Of a stretch of 64,000 nucleotides of DNA, positions 30,860-42,792 are shown piece by piece. Each line of letters begins with the position of its first letter. Positions within the stretch are counted from its first letter, which is position 1. This stretch comes from Clitoria ternatea (taxonomy: Eukaryota; Streptophyta; Magnoliopsida; Fabales; Fabaceae): NCBI GenBank assembly GCA_037962975.1, contig CM075675.1, forward strand, positions 46,794,501-46,858,500, read 5' to 3'. The notes beneath the pieces were generated by a model. That model made no database searches, had not been told where the DNA came from, and worked only from the letters and a program-made list of their open reading frames with translations. The translations under genes were made by a program, and so were the position numbers.

Positions 30860-33164
30860 CCTTGGCCATTTGGCTTAATAACCCTAAAGTCTCACAGATA
30901 TCCTCTTCATGTTGGATGTTACATCAAAGTTATTTGATTATTTCATAGCAACTTTCACAAACTTGATCATTTAAATTCTCATACTCAAACCATAATAGTT
31001 AAAACTCTGCATACACAGCTAGTAAAAGCTTTCTAGTTACTCTATTCATTTTTATTTGTGAAACAATTCAGAGCAAAACATACATATTAATAAAATAATG
31101 TTAATACGATGATTTTTATACAAAGACAACCACATCTCAATCTTATCCTTATTTAAATTCAAATTTTACTTTAATGTTAATAATGACATCTTCCAAAATA
31201 CAGACAAACATGAGGAAAAAACATTAAATGTTTCTAGATAAATGAGTTTTGTCTTATAAGTATAACCACTAAAATATTTTTTCTTTGTCTTATAAATAAA
31301 TAAGAACAAAAAAAGTGGTATTTTCAAGAGCAGATACCCTTGGTTGTCACATTAAATGATAGGTGAACTTCCTTAAGGAATAAAATGACGACGTTTTAGG
31401 ACCTTTGAGCTTAAAGGTCTTAAAAAATAACTTTACTAGGGGTTATAACCATAGGCAATGATATAAATTCTCAAAATTAAAAAAAAAAAAAACTCACCAC
31501 CTCCACTCATTAACATAACCAAAAATACAAAACAATCACCCCATAGAAAGTTGACCTCCTCCTTCATCTCAAGTAAAATACTCAATAGAATTATGTCACC
31601 CAAATCAAAAACAGTCTACAACCAAACCGTAAACAGTCACACAACCAAACCTCAAACCCAACTATTATATGACATCTATTGTCACAGTCACAGACCCAAC
31701 AACAAAAGCATATTCAACATGTAGAATTAAAAGTGTATGATAAAACTAGTTGGAAATAAAATCAAATACAACAACAATAAAATCTTATCTCATTAAATAA
31801 GATCAACCATATAGATCATGTGATATCATTAAACTCTATCATTTATCAACTCCCTAAAGATTCCATTAAAAGTCTCTATACAATAACCTAATTAAGTGTT
31901 TTTTGTCTTCCTGTACATCTCTTCACAAGATTCTAAATCATCTATTCAACTCTCTTTACATGTTTCTAAAGGTCTTCTTTGCAACGTTAAGCAATTTTCT
32001 ATCATTTTCTCATCACATCAATTTCTCATCACATCAATTGAACTTCAAATTCTGTTGTTACTCGTTCAATTTTTTTCTTGTGTAGCAATGATTACCTAAA
32101 ATAACTTTAAATTTGTATTTAGGATATATTAAAACAAATCAATCAAATATAAATTATGAAATCCCATATACTTAAAAAAATAAGAAAAAAATGAAATCCC
32201 ATTTTAGAATTTTAACTCATTATTTTTTATAAAATTATTATATGATGTTACACAAAAAGAGTTTCATAAAAAACTTTAAAAATGTATAATCTAACACAAA
32301 ATTATACAAAACCATTTGCTAACAAATTTTTTAATAGTTAACGGCATAACATTTGCTGGCATAATCTAATAAATGAAAATGAAAATAAATTTGTTAAAAA
32401 AGTTACACGGATCAACCCATCACTAGTAACCAATTAGACAAGAATTCTTTATTTTTTATAACCTGACAGAAACCCGCCAACCAGGTGGCCGCAACTTTGT
32501 TTTAGTTAGCATTCTTCTAGAAGCTAATATGCAGACTGAATTCAAGAGGGGAAAATTAAGGTGCCGTAGTTGTTATTGCTGCTCACAATCATGGGAGGTT
32601 CAAGTACTATAATATTGTAAGATTAACGTAACAACTGTTCTGACTCACCTCATACAAATGTCAAAGTAACTCTTCACCATTTATAACAATTTTTTAACAA
32701 AAACAAGATGCTGCAGTGTTCACTGTTAAGAGATAAACAAATTATCAAAGAATGTAAGAGGAATGAAAATCCCGGGACCTCCAAAAAAATTATGGAAGTT
32801 TTACTTTGTCAACGCTTTTACGATACCTAATACGCATATATGTATGTTATAAACAACAAAAATTCATTATTTTTAATCAAAATTCACAATTATTGAGGGC
32901 AGTGAATAACAGAAACACAAGCTGATTTTCAAGGTATTGAACATATTGTGTGAACCATGAATAATTTAGGTTAAACATATCAATCCAGGCTAACAGAAAA
33001 TTGACCAAAATTAAAGCATCCTTGACTCCAAAAGTATCCAAAATTTTTTACCTAACAAAATAAAATGACAGTACAAGCAAATAGATTTTTAAGAAAATGA
33101 TTCTCTAAATGCAAAATAAGACAGTTTCTACTAGTGCAGCAATGACAGAATCTGCAATGAACAT
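30860..33164. other. AT-rich intergenic sequence upstream of the RPL5 stop
   Basis: No protein-like frame was recognised. The frames at 31896-32099 are low-complexity. The last few hundred bases before 33165 presumably include the RPL5 3' UTR. Confidence 0.5.
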
Positions 33165-33811
33165 TCACTCATCATCATCATCTTCATTACCATCAGCTGC
33201 AGAGTTGAGAGCCTGCAAGCGTGCAATCAACTTAGCCTTCCTCTCTTCATAAGTTAATTTCTTCAAGTTGTACCTGCAGAAAGATACAGAAACTCTCAAG
33301 AACTTGCCTCAATCAAAAATATTCCAAGTAAACAAACCAAATGTTTTAGAGAATCATTAAAATATTTCAAGTCACAAATCAATTTTACCTCTTGTGTTCC
33401 TTGGGTGGTTGCTTCTCAGATTTCTTGATTGAAGGATCTGCACGAATTGCAGCATGAACCTTCTTGTACAACCCCTCAAGGCTATCAGGCTCTATTCCTT
33501 GCTTGATATATTCACTGAAATGAGACTGGTATTTTTCTGGCTCATCTTCCAACAACATCTGCAAAAAGGTACAAAATCAGTTGCCTAACACACATTAGAA
33601 ATTTCCTAACACAGCATTAAGACATTCCAACAAATATTTGCTCGTGCCTTCATATACGCAGCAACATGTCCACCAAAGATATATTTGCGATGAACCTCAG
33701 GATCAAGCTCCTTCTTCTCCTTATTGAAGCCAGCAAACCTTTTGTCACTGTGAGGAATATCCAAACCCCCATCCAGAGCTCCCTGTAAACTACCCCAATT
33801 ATTCAATTTGA

Positions 33812-33853
<42 letters not shown>

Positions 33854-35024
33854 CAAAACTAAACCAATTAGCATTCCAATATAATTCAATAGAATATAAC
33901 CTTAAGGGCACCAAAGACTCGGTTGCCTGTTGTGGTCCTAATTAGACCCACATCAAGGAGAGCACGGAATGGCCTTCTAGTTTCAGCAGGTTCCACTGAA
34001 AAATCCTCTCCAGTGGCCTAATAAACAATGTTGAACCAGTCAACTCCGGAGAACTTGATACACAGAGTATAAATCAAATTCATATATGCATATATATACC
34101 TCAACATTTCCCTCGTACTCCTCATCCATTTCAAGTATTTTCAGAACCCTTCGGGCCAACAAGAGGCCAGTGCAATAAGCTGGTCACATTTGAAGACGTT
34201 CAGATATAAAATGAAAAGATGCACACAAAATGAAAAACTAGGATGAGAAAATGATGGGTGGTTGGAAGGGACTTCCTCTCAAAAACAAAGTTACCTGCAG
34301 CATAATTCGTAAGACCTACTTCAAGACCATAGCGAGGCAACTCATGTGAATAAGCCGCGGCAAGAACAATGTCACCAGCAATGCTGGCAGATATTATTTG
34401 AGCAGTGATATCTTTGTTTGTCTATTAACAAGGTTAAGGTTTTACACTCACAAAAACAACATAAACAAATCAAACTGCCCACGTACTATGCTGAATTATT
34501 ACTGACTAGTTAAAACCACCATTAATGTTCACCTTAGCCATCTGATTTTCCCTATACAATTTCCTATAAAAACTTCTCATTTCCTTAAAAACACAAATTA
34601 ACAGGACCTTTAACAAACGCATACATTTATGGAACAAAAGAAAACCATAACAATAACAGCAATAGGATACGAATCGAACTACAAAACGATATTTCGGAGT
34701 GTTGTATTTGTTCTTGTCCTGATTAATCAACCGAATCCGGGCACGGTAATCGGTTTTTCCGTCTGCAGATTACAAAATCAACATTAAAAACAATTAAACA
34801 GAGGACAAATAAATGGGGGGAAAAAGCATTACCCCTTCTTCTCTTGAACTTGACTTGGTATCTCTTGAAGTAGGCTTTTGATTTCTGAGCCTTAACGTAA
34901 ACCTTTAATGTGCATCCAAAACATAAAAAAGAAAAGAAAAGGCACACACAGAGTTTAGTTGAAAACTGAAAAGTGATCCATTGATGGAGGAAGAAGAAGA
35001 GAATGATAGGAATACACTCACCAT
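33165..35024 (-). CDS. RPL5: 60S ribosomal protein L5 (uL18)
   Basis: Cytosolic ribosomal protein that binds 5S rRNA and, with RPL11, delivers it to the large subunit. Nine exons (minus): 35024-35022 (ATG alone), 34902-34833, 34762-34671, 34421-34295, 34179-34100, 34017-33901, 33782-33648, 33558-33389, 33273-33165. Joined they give exactly 301 codons, i.e. 300 residues plus TGA, against 301 in Arabidopsis. Recognisable segments in order are MVYVKAQKSKAYFKRYQVKF, KTDYRARIRLINQDKNKYNT, AAAYCTGLLLARRVLK, EYEGNVEATGEDFSVEP, GALDGGLDIPHSDKRFAGF, HRKYIFGGHVAAYMK, EDEPEKYQSHFSEYIK, EHKRYNLKKLTYEERKAKLI and an acidic tail ending EDDDDE. All splice phases agree. Seven introns are GT-AG; intron 7 (33647-33559) uses a GC donor. 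No frameshift or stop was found, so the gene is intact. Confidence 0.96.
33815..33847. repeat. (AT)n microsatellite in RPL5 intron 6
   Basis: About 16 uninterrupted AT units within the 118-bp intron 33783-33900. It is likely to vary in length between individuals. Confidence 0.9.
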
Positions 35025-35080
35025 TGCTGAAGCTCAAGGTCGGATCGAATGAAGGGTAGCGGCTGCGTATAACAGCTATG

Positions 35081-35178
35081 AGGGTTTTTAGCTGAAACCC
35101 TTTGTGTCAAATTATAAGGGACGGGGCTCTCATTGCATTGGGCTTCTTGGGTCCACTTGATGCATCTTCTATTGGGCT
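35081..35178 (-). promoter_or_regulatory. RPL5 promoter with telo-box and site II motifs
   Basis: Upstream of the RPL5 ATG, AGGGTTT at 35081-35087 is a telo-box (AAACCCT on the gene strand). A second AAACCCT lies at 35095-35101 on the other strand. TGGGCT at 35139-35144 and 35173-35178 match the site II core (TGGGCY) bound by TCP factors. Telo-box plus site II is the established promoter signature of plant ribosomal-protein and other growth-linked genes. Confidence 0.75.
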
Positions 35179-35199
35179 ATATCACCCCTTTACAAACAA

Positions 35200-35753
35200 T
35201 TCTAGACGAATGCTTTTAGCACCACCCTTAAATGCTCCTTTCACCCCCCCAGGAAATATTGATTTTCGATTTTGCCCTTTATCATGTGGTGAAATGTTTG
35301 CACCACCCACTTTTATTCTCAGTTGTTGGGCATGTTTCATTCTTATTTAGAGTTAGAAAAATACATTTATTTAATTGACTTTGTAAAGCGTATTATAAAA
35401 AGTTATAAGCATTCATCTTATATCTAAAATGAAATTTAGATAGTTCAATGATATCCTAAATACACACTTCATCATTCTTATTTGAATTCTTAAAACAATG
35501 TTGTAAGTTGAATTTTTCTAATTCATTTACTATATTGTTGCCTCCATAGTTTTGGATATGTTTGTTTAAATATTCAGTGTTTGCATGAACTTCTCAAATT
35601 CATTTGCCTAACTCGATTTTGGAGTAGTCAAACAAATACTTTAATCCACATCAAGAAGTGATGCATTTTGCCGTTATTTTTGTAGTTTTGAAATTTAGAA
35701 CCTGGTAGCAGTTAACCAACAAAATGGAATCTTTACACAAAAAATTAAATTTA
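35200..35753. other. Intergenic sequence upstream of RPL5
   Basis: No gene recognised. The GC-poor sequence may include distal promoter elements of RPL5. Confidence 0.4.
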
Positions 35754-35755
35754 TA

Positions 35756-36192
35756 CTACTTTCCTCCTTAAATATAAAAGTTTTTTACATAATTTACAAG
35801 TATTTAAAAAGTTGGTTAGTTTAGTTAAAATAATTAACTTGGTCTAAAATCATTGGTAATTTTAAGATCATTGGAAATATTTTTTTTACTCATTCATTAT
35901 CTATCTACTAATTCTCTCTCCATTATAGTTAATTATTTGTATTCTATATGAAAAGGCAAAGTTAATAAGAAGAGAAATTAATCTTTGTGTCAATGAATTA
36001 TAATGAGTGATAAATATTTTAAGTAATGTAATTCATTTATTGTCTTTTTAAACTCCAACAAGAGCTATTTATTTAATAGGGGTATTTTAGTTTAAAAATA
36101 ATTAATGACATAAAAATTTGAAAAAGGGTTTTATATTAAGAGACAAAAAAAAATATTCTCAAAAGGATTTATATATTTAAGGACGAAAGTAA
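35756..36192. mobile_element. Stowaway-like (Tc1/mariner) MITE
   Basis: The left end is CTACTTTCCTCCTTAAATAT and the right end on the other strand is TTACTTTCGTCCTTAAATAT, nearly identical inverted repeats resembling the CTCCCTCCGTCC family of Stowaway MITEs. TA dinucleotides flank both ends (35754-35755 and 36193-36194), as expected for mariner-type insertion. The element is 437 bp, AT-rich and non-coding. Confidence 0.75.
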
Positions 36193-37588
36193 TATGTTAT
36201 TAAAAATTAGGTTTTATTTGGTCTATTTATTTTTTTGCCTAAGAGTTACTTTTAAGTTAAAGTTAAAAATAAGGAATTTCAAAGTAAAAGCATTACAACA
36301 TTTGCGATTTTCTGGACCGGTTAGAAACTGCTGCTTTAAGTGAAAAAACTGTTTCTGTATCCTATAGGAACGGTTTCCCTGCCGTTATATTTATCAGTGT
36401 TTCCTTTGTCTATGGGAACAGTTTTTGACTGACAAAACCAGCGAAAGTGTTCCCCCCTCAATATGAGAGGTGGTCCCTACCAATCCCTCATATCTATCTC
36501 TAATATCAAATAGTAGATTAGTTTATATTTTAAGCTATTGGGTCAAAGCCCACCTGATGACTTTTGTATAAAAACACATGTTATTCACATGGAAAGGTAA
36601 GTGACACATCATAGAGATTAATAAACCTTGGGTGGTGTTTGGTATGAGAGATCTTTTTAAGTGAGATTCCCGGGAATGCATTTCCCGGGAATGTGTTTCC
36701 CGGGTAACTTATTTCCCATGTTTGGTATTAAAAAAATTTACCCGGAGATCTTTTTAGTTTCTCTCATTCCTATGTTTGGTATTAGAAAAACTTACCCAAG
36801 AATGTTAGTACTTTTACAAAAATACCCTTAACGTAAAATATAATGTTAATTTAGAGTTACTTCCTGTATATACCTTGCATATTCATATAAATTATTATTT
36901 TCCTGACAACATCCATTTGATTTCATATTTTGGAGCCTATAACCACTGCATCATGTAAGCTTGAATATATTATATTTCTTTCAAAAAATTAAATCTAATA
37001 TTTTAATTAAAAATTTATCCTAGAGGAGAGGAAATGTATAAGAATACCATTATAACTTTATTATATAATAAAATATAATACTGCTCTACACTAATTTTTT
37101 TGAAAAAGATTTATAGGACATTATTTATTTATATTTAATAAATTATAATTAAATAGATATGTATATTTTTATTGTTATTTTATAGATAATTTATAATTAC
37201 TATATTATAATGAGACATTAATTTGTTAATTTTGGTAATGTAATAAGATAATATTATAAAAATTGATAAAATTGTTTATTTTGTTCAGTATCATAGTACT
37301 AGAATGCTCAAAGCCAACAAGTCTGAGTTCAACAAAATTTTTTATCTTTACCAGAGTATAATCCCAAACATAATTTATATCCTTCATTCACTAAATATAT
37401 AATCTCAAAATATTTCAAAGTTTCAAAATACATAAATAGTGTATCACAAAAAGTATTCTATGCTCCACAAAAGTATCAAACCATTGTATCACATTACAAT
37501 GGAACAAAAGCACCAAGCATTCTATGATCCACATACTTGTTTAAAAAGATATCAAAATACTTGTATCAAATACCAAATATCTAAGCAA

Positions 37589-38617
37589 CTAGGTGGATGA
37601 TGCTAAAAGATCACTAACATAAAGAGTCTTCAACTCAGGATCATCAATTGTAAAGAAAAAATCAACAGCACTTGGGTTGTTTGTAATTAATGCTCCAGCT
37701 CTAACCCTTTGGATATCAGTCAATCCCTTTAGCTTTTTCAATTCTTGAAACACTTGCATCCTTCTATCAGCGGTTTCCTTTTCATGCTTAAAACAGCCCA
37801 CAAGATCACCAATATTATTATTAGTTTCCCCATACACTTTTCCCAACTCTTTCATAGTTTGCACGAGTTGATGAATGACAACCTCATTCCTTATAGCTCT
37901 CTTCCTCTTTCCCCTTGAAGTAGAGGCACAATTTTGACCATTATTTGCAGAAGATTGGCTTGGAGACCTAGTTTGAGTGTTAGGCACAGAATCAATGGGA
38001 GTCTCTTCAATGTGCATGTCCTCATCCATGGTTACATAATCTTCTTCTGCAGTCTCTCTATCCATTGCCTCAACAAAATCAAATAGATCTTCGGCATCTT
38101 CCCCACTAGCCCTATTTTTTCCATAAACTAATGCCAAGTCATCATAATGAGGGAATGACTTATTGTACAACCCCTTAGCATTTGAATGTGACTACACTCC
38201 AATATAGAAAAAGTTATAATCAGCCAATAATAATAAATATAAAATAGGAAAGTTTATTAGTTATAATATTACCTTCACCCACTCATCAAAGATAGACTTC
38301 TCCACTTCTATCATTTTCTTTTCATCATTCCACCCAAATCCGCTTGCTTTTAACATTTCACCTATAGCACCATATTGTTTCTTAAGATACTTCACTCTTG
38401 ATTCAATATGTGGGGATGCCATCAAGCCACAACCTGGTATCTTTTGATGAATCTATTTTTCCAATAATTTAGTATATCCAGATTTAAAAGTGCCATTGTC
38501 TCCAGTCCACTTTTTAGTAGCAGCAAGCTCTATTAAGCATTCCACAAGTGCTTTATCTTCTAGTTGACTCCATTGGTGCTTCTTGCTAGTCAAACATGGT
38601 TGGCTTGGTTCCCCCAT
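37589..38617 (-). pseudogene. Harbinger ORF1: Myb/SANT-like DNA-binding protein
   Basis: Two exons, 38617-38273 and 38191-37589, joined across an 81-bp GT-AG intron in frame. The N-terminal trihelix/SANT-like region (KKHQWSQLEDKALVECLIEL ... KSGYTKLLEK) is typical of the partner protein that helps Harbinger transposase bind DNA and enter the nucleus. A nuclear-type basic stretch SRGKRKRAIRNE and the ELKKLKGLTDIQRVRAGALI C-terminal motif follow. One in-frame TAG at 38456-38454 directly after KLLEK truncates the protein inside the DNA-binding domain. The downstream frame is open to TAA/TGA at 37589. Confidence 0.82.
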
Positions 38618-38840
38618 AGTCTTTTGCACAAGAAGCTCATAATGATAAATAATGATTCAAATAATTTATAAAAGAAGCACATAATGTTGATCAATGATTC
38701 AAATAATTTATTAAAAGCATATAAACAACTTAACATCAATCACTAACATAAAGAAATTAACATCAATCTTAGAAATTGTTACAAACAATGTTACAGCCCA
38801 TATAAAGAAATCAATTTTACAAATTGTTACAAATAACAAT

Positions 38841-40247
38841 TTAAGAGTGTCTTCCTCTCCAAGCATTGAACATCTCTGTTGCAAGATTGTCCCTCCAAGT
38901 ACTCCAAGCATCGCTCGTCTCAATATGTGTAATTCTTTCACCAATGACGCCATGTTCATTATTGTCAACTTCAGTAGCCATTGTTCCACTCTCTAATGGA
39001 TCTACTGGCATCTCCTTTCTTATATGATTATGCAACAAACAACAGGCTGAAATTATTCTTACTTGAGTCTTAACTGGATAAAAAGACTTATTCCTCAAAA
39101 TAGCCCACCGTCCTTTTAGTAACCCAAAGCATCTTTCAATTACTTTTCTAGCAGAAGAATGTTTCATATTAAAATACTCTTGTGGAGTTGTAGGTTGCAA
39201 GCCATGCCTCCATTCTTTTAAATGGTACCTTTGTCCTCTATAAGGAGCTAGGAACCCTTCCCCGTTCATATATCCAGCATCACACAAGTAGTAAAAACCT
39301 AATGTAAAATATGTAAATATAAATAATTTGATTATCACACAATATATAAGGACTTTAAAATGCATATTAACTATACCTTGTGGAACTTTTAGGCCATTTT
39401 TACGAGATAGGGCATCTCTTAGAATCCTAGCATCTGAAGCTGAACCCTCCCACCCAGGCAAGACATAAATGAATTGCATATCTTGAGAACAAACTCCTAA
39501 TACATTAGTTGCTAATTCCCCCTTTCTTGTTCTGTATCTAGGCTTATCAGCTTCTAAAACATTAACCTTGATATAGGTTCCATCTAGCGCTCCTAAACAA
39601 TTCTACATTAACAAATGAAAAACGCCAAGATCATAATTACTGAAAAAAGATAGATGAAATTATCATGTTCTTTTACTATAATTTTTAAAATTTACCTTAA
39701 ACCACTTCTACCTTCCATCAGTGCAATCCTCTTGAATTGGTTCAGGTTCTTTTAAAAGTTCTTTATGGCATCTTAAAACAGCATGTAAAACATAATTGAA
39801 TCTCCTACTAATTGTTTCACCACTCCTCATGAATTGCCTCTGAATTACTCTATTTTTAACATCATGAGAAAGTATATGTTAAAAAATTGCCACCATCTCC
39901 TCCACACCCATATTTTTGGATGGTTCTAATTGACCTACTATTTTTAAAAGATGACATAATGAATGAAAGCTTCTTCTATCCATCCTTGTGTTCTCTAGAC
40001 ATGCTTTATCAGATATAAACACTATCCTATCGAAACTGACATGACGTACTAGACACCTATTATATGCATTCCAACTCACTTTTCTTTCATGACAATCACT
40101 GACTATATATGCGCAAAGTGACATTAACATCACAATATAATCATTTATCATTTCTAAATGAACAATTAAACTTGTAATAATCTGCATCCTCTTTGTATTT
40201 TTCAATTGATCCATGAGTTGCAAGCTCAACAAATAACTCTGGCACAT
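38841..40247 (-). pseudogene. Harbinger transposase (DDE_Tnp_4 nuclease), inactivated
   Basis: Three exons, about 40247-39696, 39602-39377 and 39298-38841, with 93-bp and 78-bp GT-AG introns in consistent phase. Recognisable segments are RRSFHSLCHLL (helix-turn-helix region), CLGALDGTYIKV (first catalytic D), RTRKGELATNVLGVC, LPGWEGSASDARILRDAL, YYLCDAGYMNGEGFLAPYRG (second D), and ERCFGLLKGRWAIL (catalytic E region). In-frame stops lie at 39881-39879 (TAA, in the MVAIF/HILSHDVKNR segment) and 39710-39708 (TAG, in TDGR/KWF). Both look like single-base changes of leucine and tryptophan codons. No functional transposase can come from this copy. The true start codon upstream of 40150 is uncertain. 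Confidence 0.85.
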
Positions 40248-41016
40248 AGAAACATAACATAATCAGTCCTGTCCTGTAGAATATACCAATATAATTTATT
40301 TATATTTTGTTACTCTCTTGAATAATTTCTAGTCTACAATTAGGAGGAAAAAATATGTAATGGAAGGTTCATTATACAATTCAAAATGGTCAATGCAATT
40401 TATTTCCAGCACATGAAGCCCAAAGAATGAAAAAGAGAGTATAAATAATATTTCAGTTATTATTATACTAGTGGATTTTCTCTATTCATTTTATTATTCT
40501 TCTCCTTATACCATATAAAAGAAAAAGAAATTGCTGTCATTCCTAGTCTGACTAGAACTTGTTACGAAAGAATTCCATGAAGTTTGGGGTTCAAATACTA
40601 GCAAACGCAAACAAAACAAAAAAAAGAAATTAATAGTCCTGCAGTGCTCAAATGAATTAAAGAAACATTAAATGATTGATTTCACACTTTAGATTGATTA
40701 AAAACTTCTTTTTGGATCACAGATTGTATAGAGAATAAAAATGATCATGGATAGCTTGTTGTAGCTCAAGCTAGCGCCATTGCAATGTCTTTTGAACAAA
40801 ATCATTACAGAGAGAAACATTCTTTCTATAAAGATTACATTGAAAATAATTATATATCAACAAAATAATTGATGTCATGTTTGTATGGTTTTGAATACTG
40901 TTAAATTAGAAATAATTATAATATAAAATGTTTATATATCTTTGTATTATTTGAATATTGATTACATTGAAAAATATTTAAAAAGATTAACCACTAGTTA
41001 CAAAATAATTGTTCAG

Positions 41017-41361
41017 TACTACGGATTCATAAAGCCTGGCTTTGAAGATTTTGTACTACCAACAAAAAAGTATGCTGATATTATCATCCCAGATGGAGGA
41101 GATAATAATGTTGCCATTGACTTAATAGTGCAAAGCATACGCAACAAAGCTTGGTCAGCATGAACTATGTAAAATACATCCAAATCCCTGTATTATGTTT
41201 TTGACATTTCAGGTAAGATTATCAAAATCATATTCTATCTCTTATATAGCTAAATAAAATGTACATAAAGGTTACGATGATAATAAACATAAATAGATAT
41301 ATTTGTTTATGTTTAGATCAAGAGAACGCATACTCTGATTCATGATGTCAATGCAACAAAG
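41017..41361 (+). pseudogene. Captured fragment of a uridine kinase-like (UKL) gene
   Basis: Exon a (41017-41212) follows an acceptor TTGTTCAG and encodes YYGFIKPGFEDFVLPTKKYA, then DIIIP, GGDNNVAIDLIVQSIR and, after a one-base insertion, KLGQHELCKIHPNP...TFQ. A 104-bp GTAAGA...TTTAG intron (41213-41316) follows, then exon b, which reads IKRTHTLIHDVNATKH and then loses similarity. This is the end of the kinase domain and the start of the UPRT domain of plant dual-domain uridine kinases, which salvage uridine and uracil. The intron is retained, so the copy is genomic DNA and not a retrocopy. It lies inside the Harbinger ends on the strand opposite the transposase. The frameshift and missing ends make it non-functional. 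Confidence 0.85.
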
Positions 41362-42234
41362 CATGAAGAAGCAAAATAAGAACCCAGCAACACAATTTCA
41401 AGGTGCAAACAGAATGGGGGCAAAGATATTAAAAAATAATAGGAAAGGTTCAAACAAAGAAGAAAGAGAAGAAACCGGGATGCAAACTCACCTATCCGAT
41501 GATGATGACCACGAACGACAATGAGCCCCCTTCACGATCTCTGTTGACGGAGAGGACACAAGGAACCGTGGCAGCTAGGGATTTTGGGGAACAAAATGGG
41601 GAAAGTGTTATGCAATCGTGATTTTAGGAATAAAGTGGGGGTATTTTTGTCTTTAAAATTTTTATTCCCAGGAATCCTTAGAATACCCACCTCTTGAAAT
41701 AGGAAACTGAAATTTTTAAATTCTTCATAAAAAAGTTTCCCAGGAATTTCTTATTCCTGGGAACATTTTTTTTATCTCATACCAAACATGGGTAAGAAAA
41801 TATTTTAAGTAACTTTCCCGGGAAAGTTTAATGATCCCTCATACCAAACACCTTAGGAGGATTTTCCTAAGGTTTTGTGCTCTAAACTCTGTGTGTGAAC
41901 AGAAAGTATAAAACCATTGTGTTTCACGTGATCACAAGCAACAGTTTTATTTACATGATATGGCAACAGTTTTTAATCGTTGACCCTTTATGCAATGGTT
42001 ATTAAATGTTGCATAAATGACAACGTTTCATAGTCGTTCATTTAAATTACAATGGTTTCATAATTGGCAATAACTTTTAGTCATTGCCTTACATGACAGG
42101 TTAACTTTATTACCTTTGGATGACATATAACAAAAATTTAAAATTGTTACCTTATACTAACAAATGTTTGTTATTTCTTAGAAAAATATATTTCATAATT
42201 AAAATAAAATAATTATTGACCATTAATCGTGATT

Positions 42235-42540
42235 TTCTAAATCACATGCATTGTGATACATATATTCAAATTAAAATAGCCTAGGCTCTTTATATGTCAA
42301 TTACAATTTTCTAAATCACATGCATTGTGATATATTCAAATTAAAATGACATAGTTAGCACCTAAATTTTACAAATCACATTGTGGTTTAAATTAAAATG
42401 TCCTTGTAAGTAAAAACAATTGTCATCCATTACTACTAGTCATAAAAAAACCATTTATAGTGTCATCCATGACTACTAGTGGTAAAAAAGTTATCTAGCA
42501 TGTCATCCATCATTACTAGTCATCAAATCAATCTTTCACA
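42235..42540. repeat. Two short tandem repeat blocks in the CACTA region
   Basis: CTAAATCACATGCATTGTGAT followed by TATTCAAATTAAAAT occurs at about 42237 and 42309, with a third degraded copy near 42372. Next to it, TGTCATCCAT(N)nTACTAGT recurs three times (about 42421, 42461, 42499). These look like subterminal or degraded tandem repeats of the surrounding CACTA element. Confidence 0.6.
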
Positions 42541-42792
42541 CCCATCAAATTTAAAGTAAAAAATTATCTTCATAAATAACAAATCAAGTCTAGTCAAGTC
42601 TTCTTCTTCTTCTTCCAAGTTGTCGTCCAATTTATCCTCATTCATATCATGATTTACCTACAAAGTAAACAATAACATGTAAAGATTCAAATCTATTTCT
42701 TAAAATAAACAAAAACAATTATATCCATAATTGTTTAACTTAGCAAATTACAAAGTAGCCTTAGAAATTAACATAAATAAGTATATCAATAA

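Larger units (their letters stand above)
36634..41852 (-). mobile_element. PIF/Harbinger DNA transposon (decayed, with captured gene fragment)
   Basis: The left end GGTGTTTGGTATGAGAGATC (36634-36653) and the right end on the other strand GGTGTTTGGTATGAGGGATC (41852-41833) differ at one of 20 positions. Degenerate subterminal copies (ATGTTTGGTAT, TTCCCGGGAA) follow inside both ends. TTA follows the right end, as expected for the 3-bp Harbinger target, but the left copy (TTG/GGT) is not preserved. Two genes typical of the superfamily, a Myb/SANT-like ORF1 and a DDE transposase, are both on minus and both contain stop codons. A host uridine-kinase fragment lies on plus between the transposase and the right end. 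Confidence 0.85.

Noticed and set aside
33606..33914. Open frame on minus with IPHSDKRFAGF and HRKYIFGGHV
   Set aside because: It is RPL5 exon 7 read into its neighbouring introns and not a separate gene. The same holds for the frames at 34506-34730 and 34723-35037.
40942..41163. Possible intact small uridine kinase-like gene
   Set aside because: It is one internal exon plus intron sequence, with a frameshift and no start or catalytic P-loop region. It is a captured fragment.
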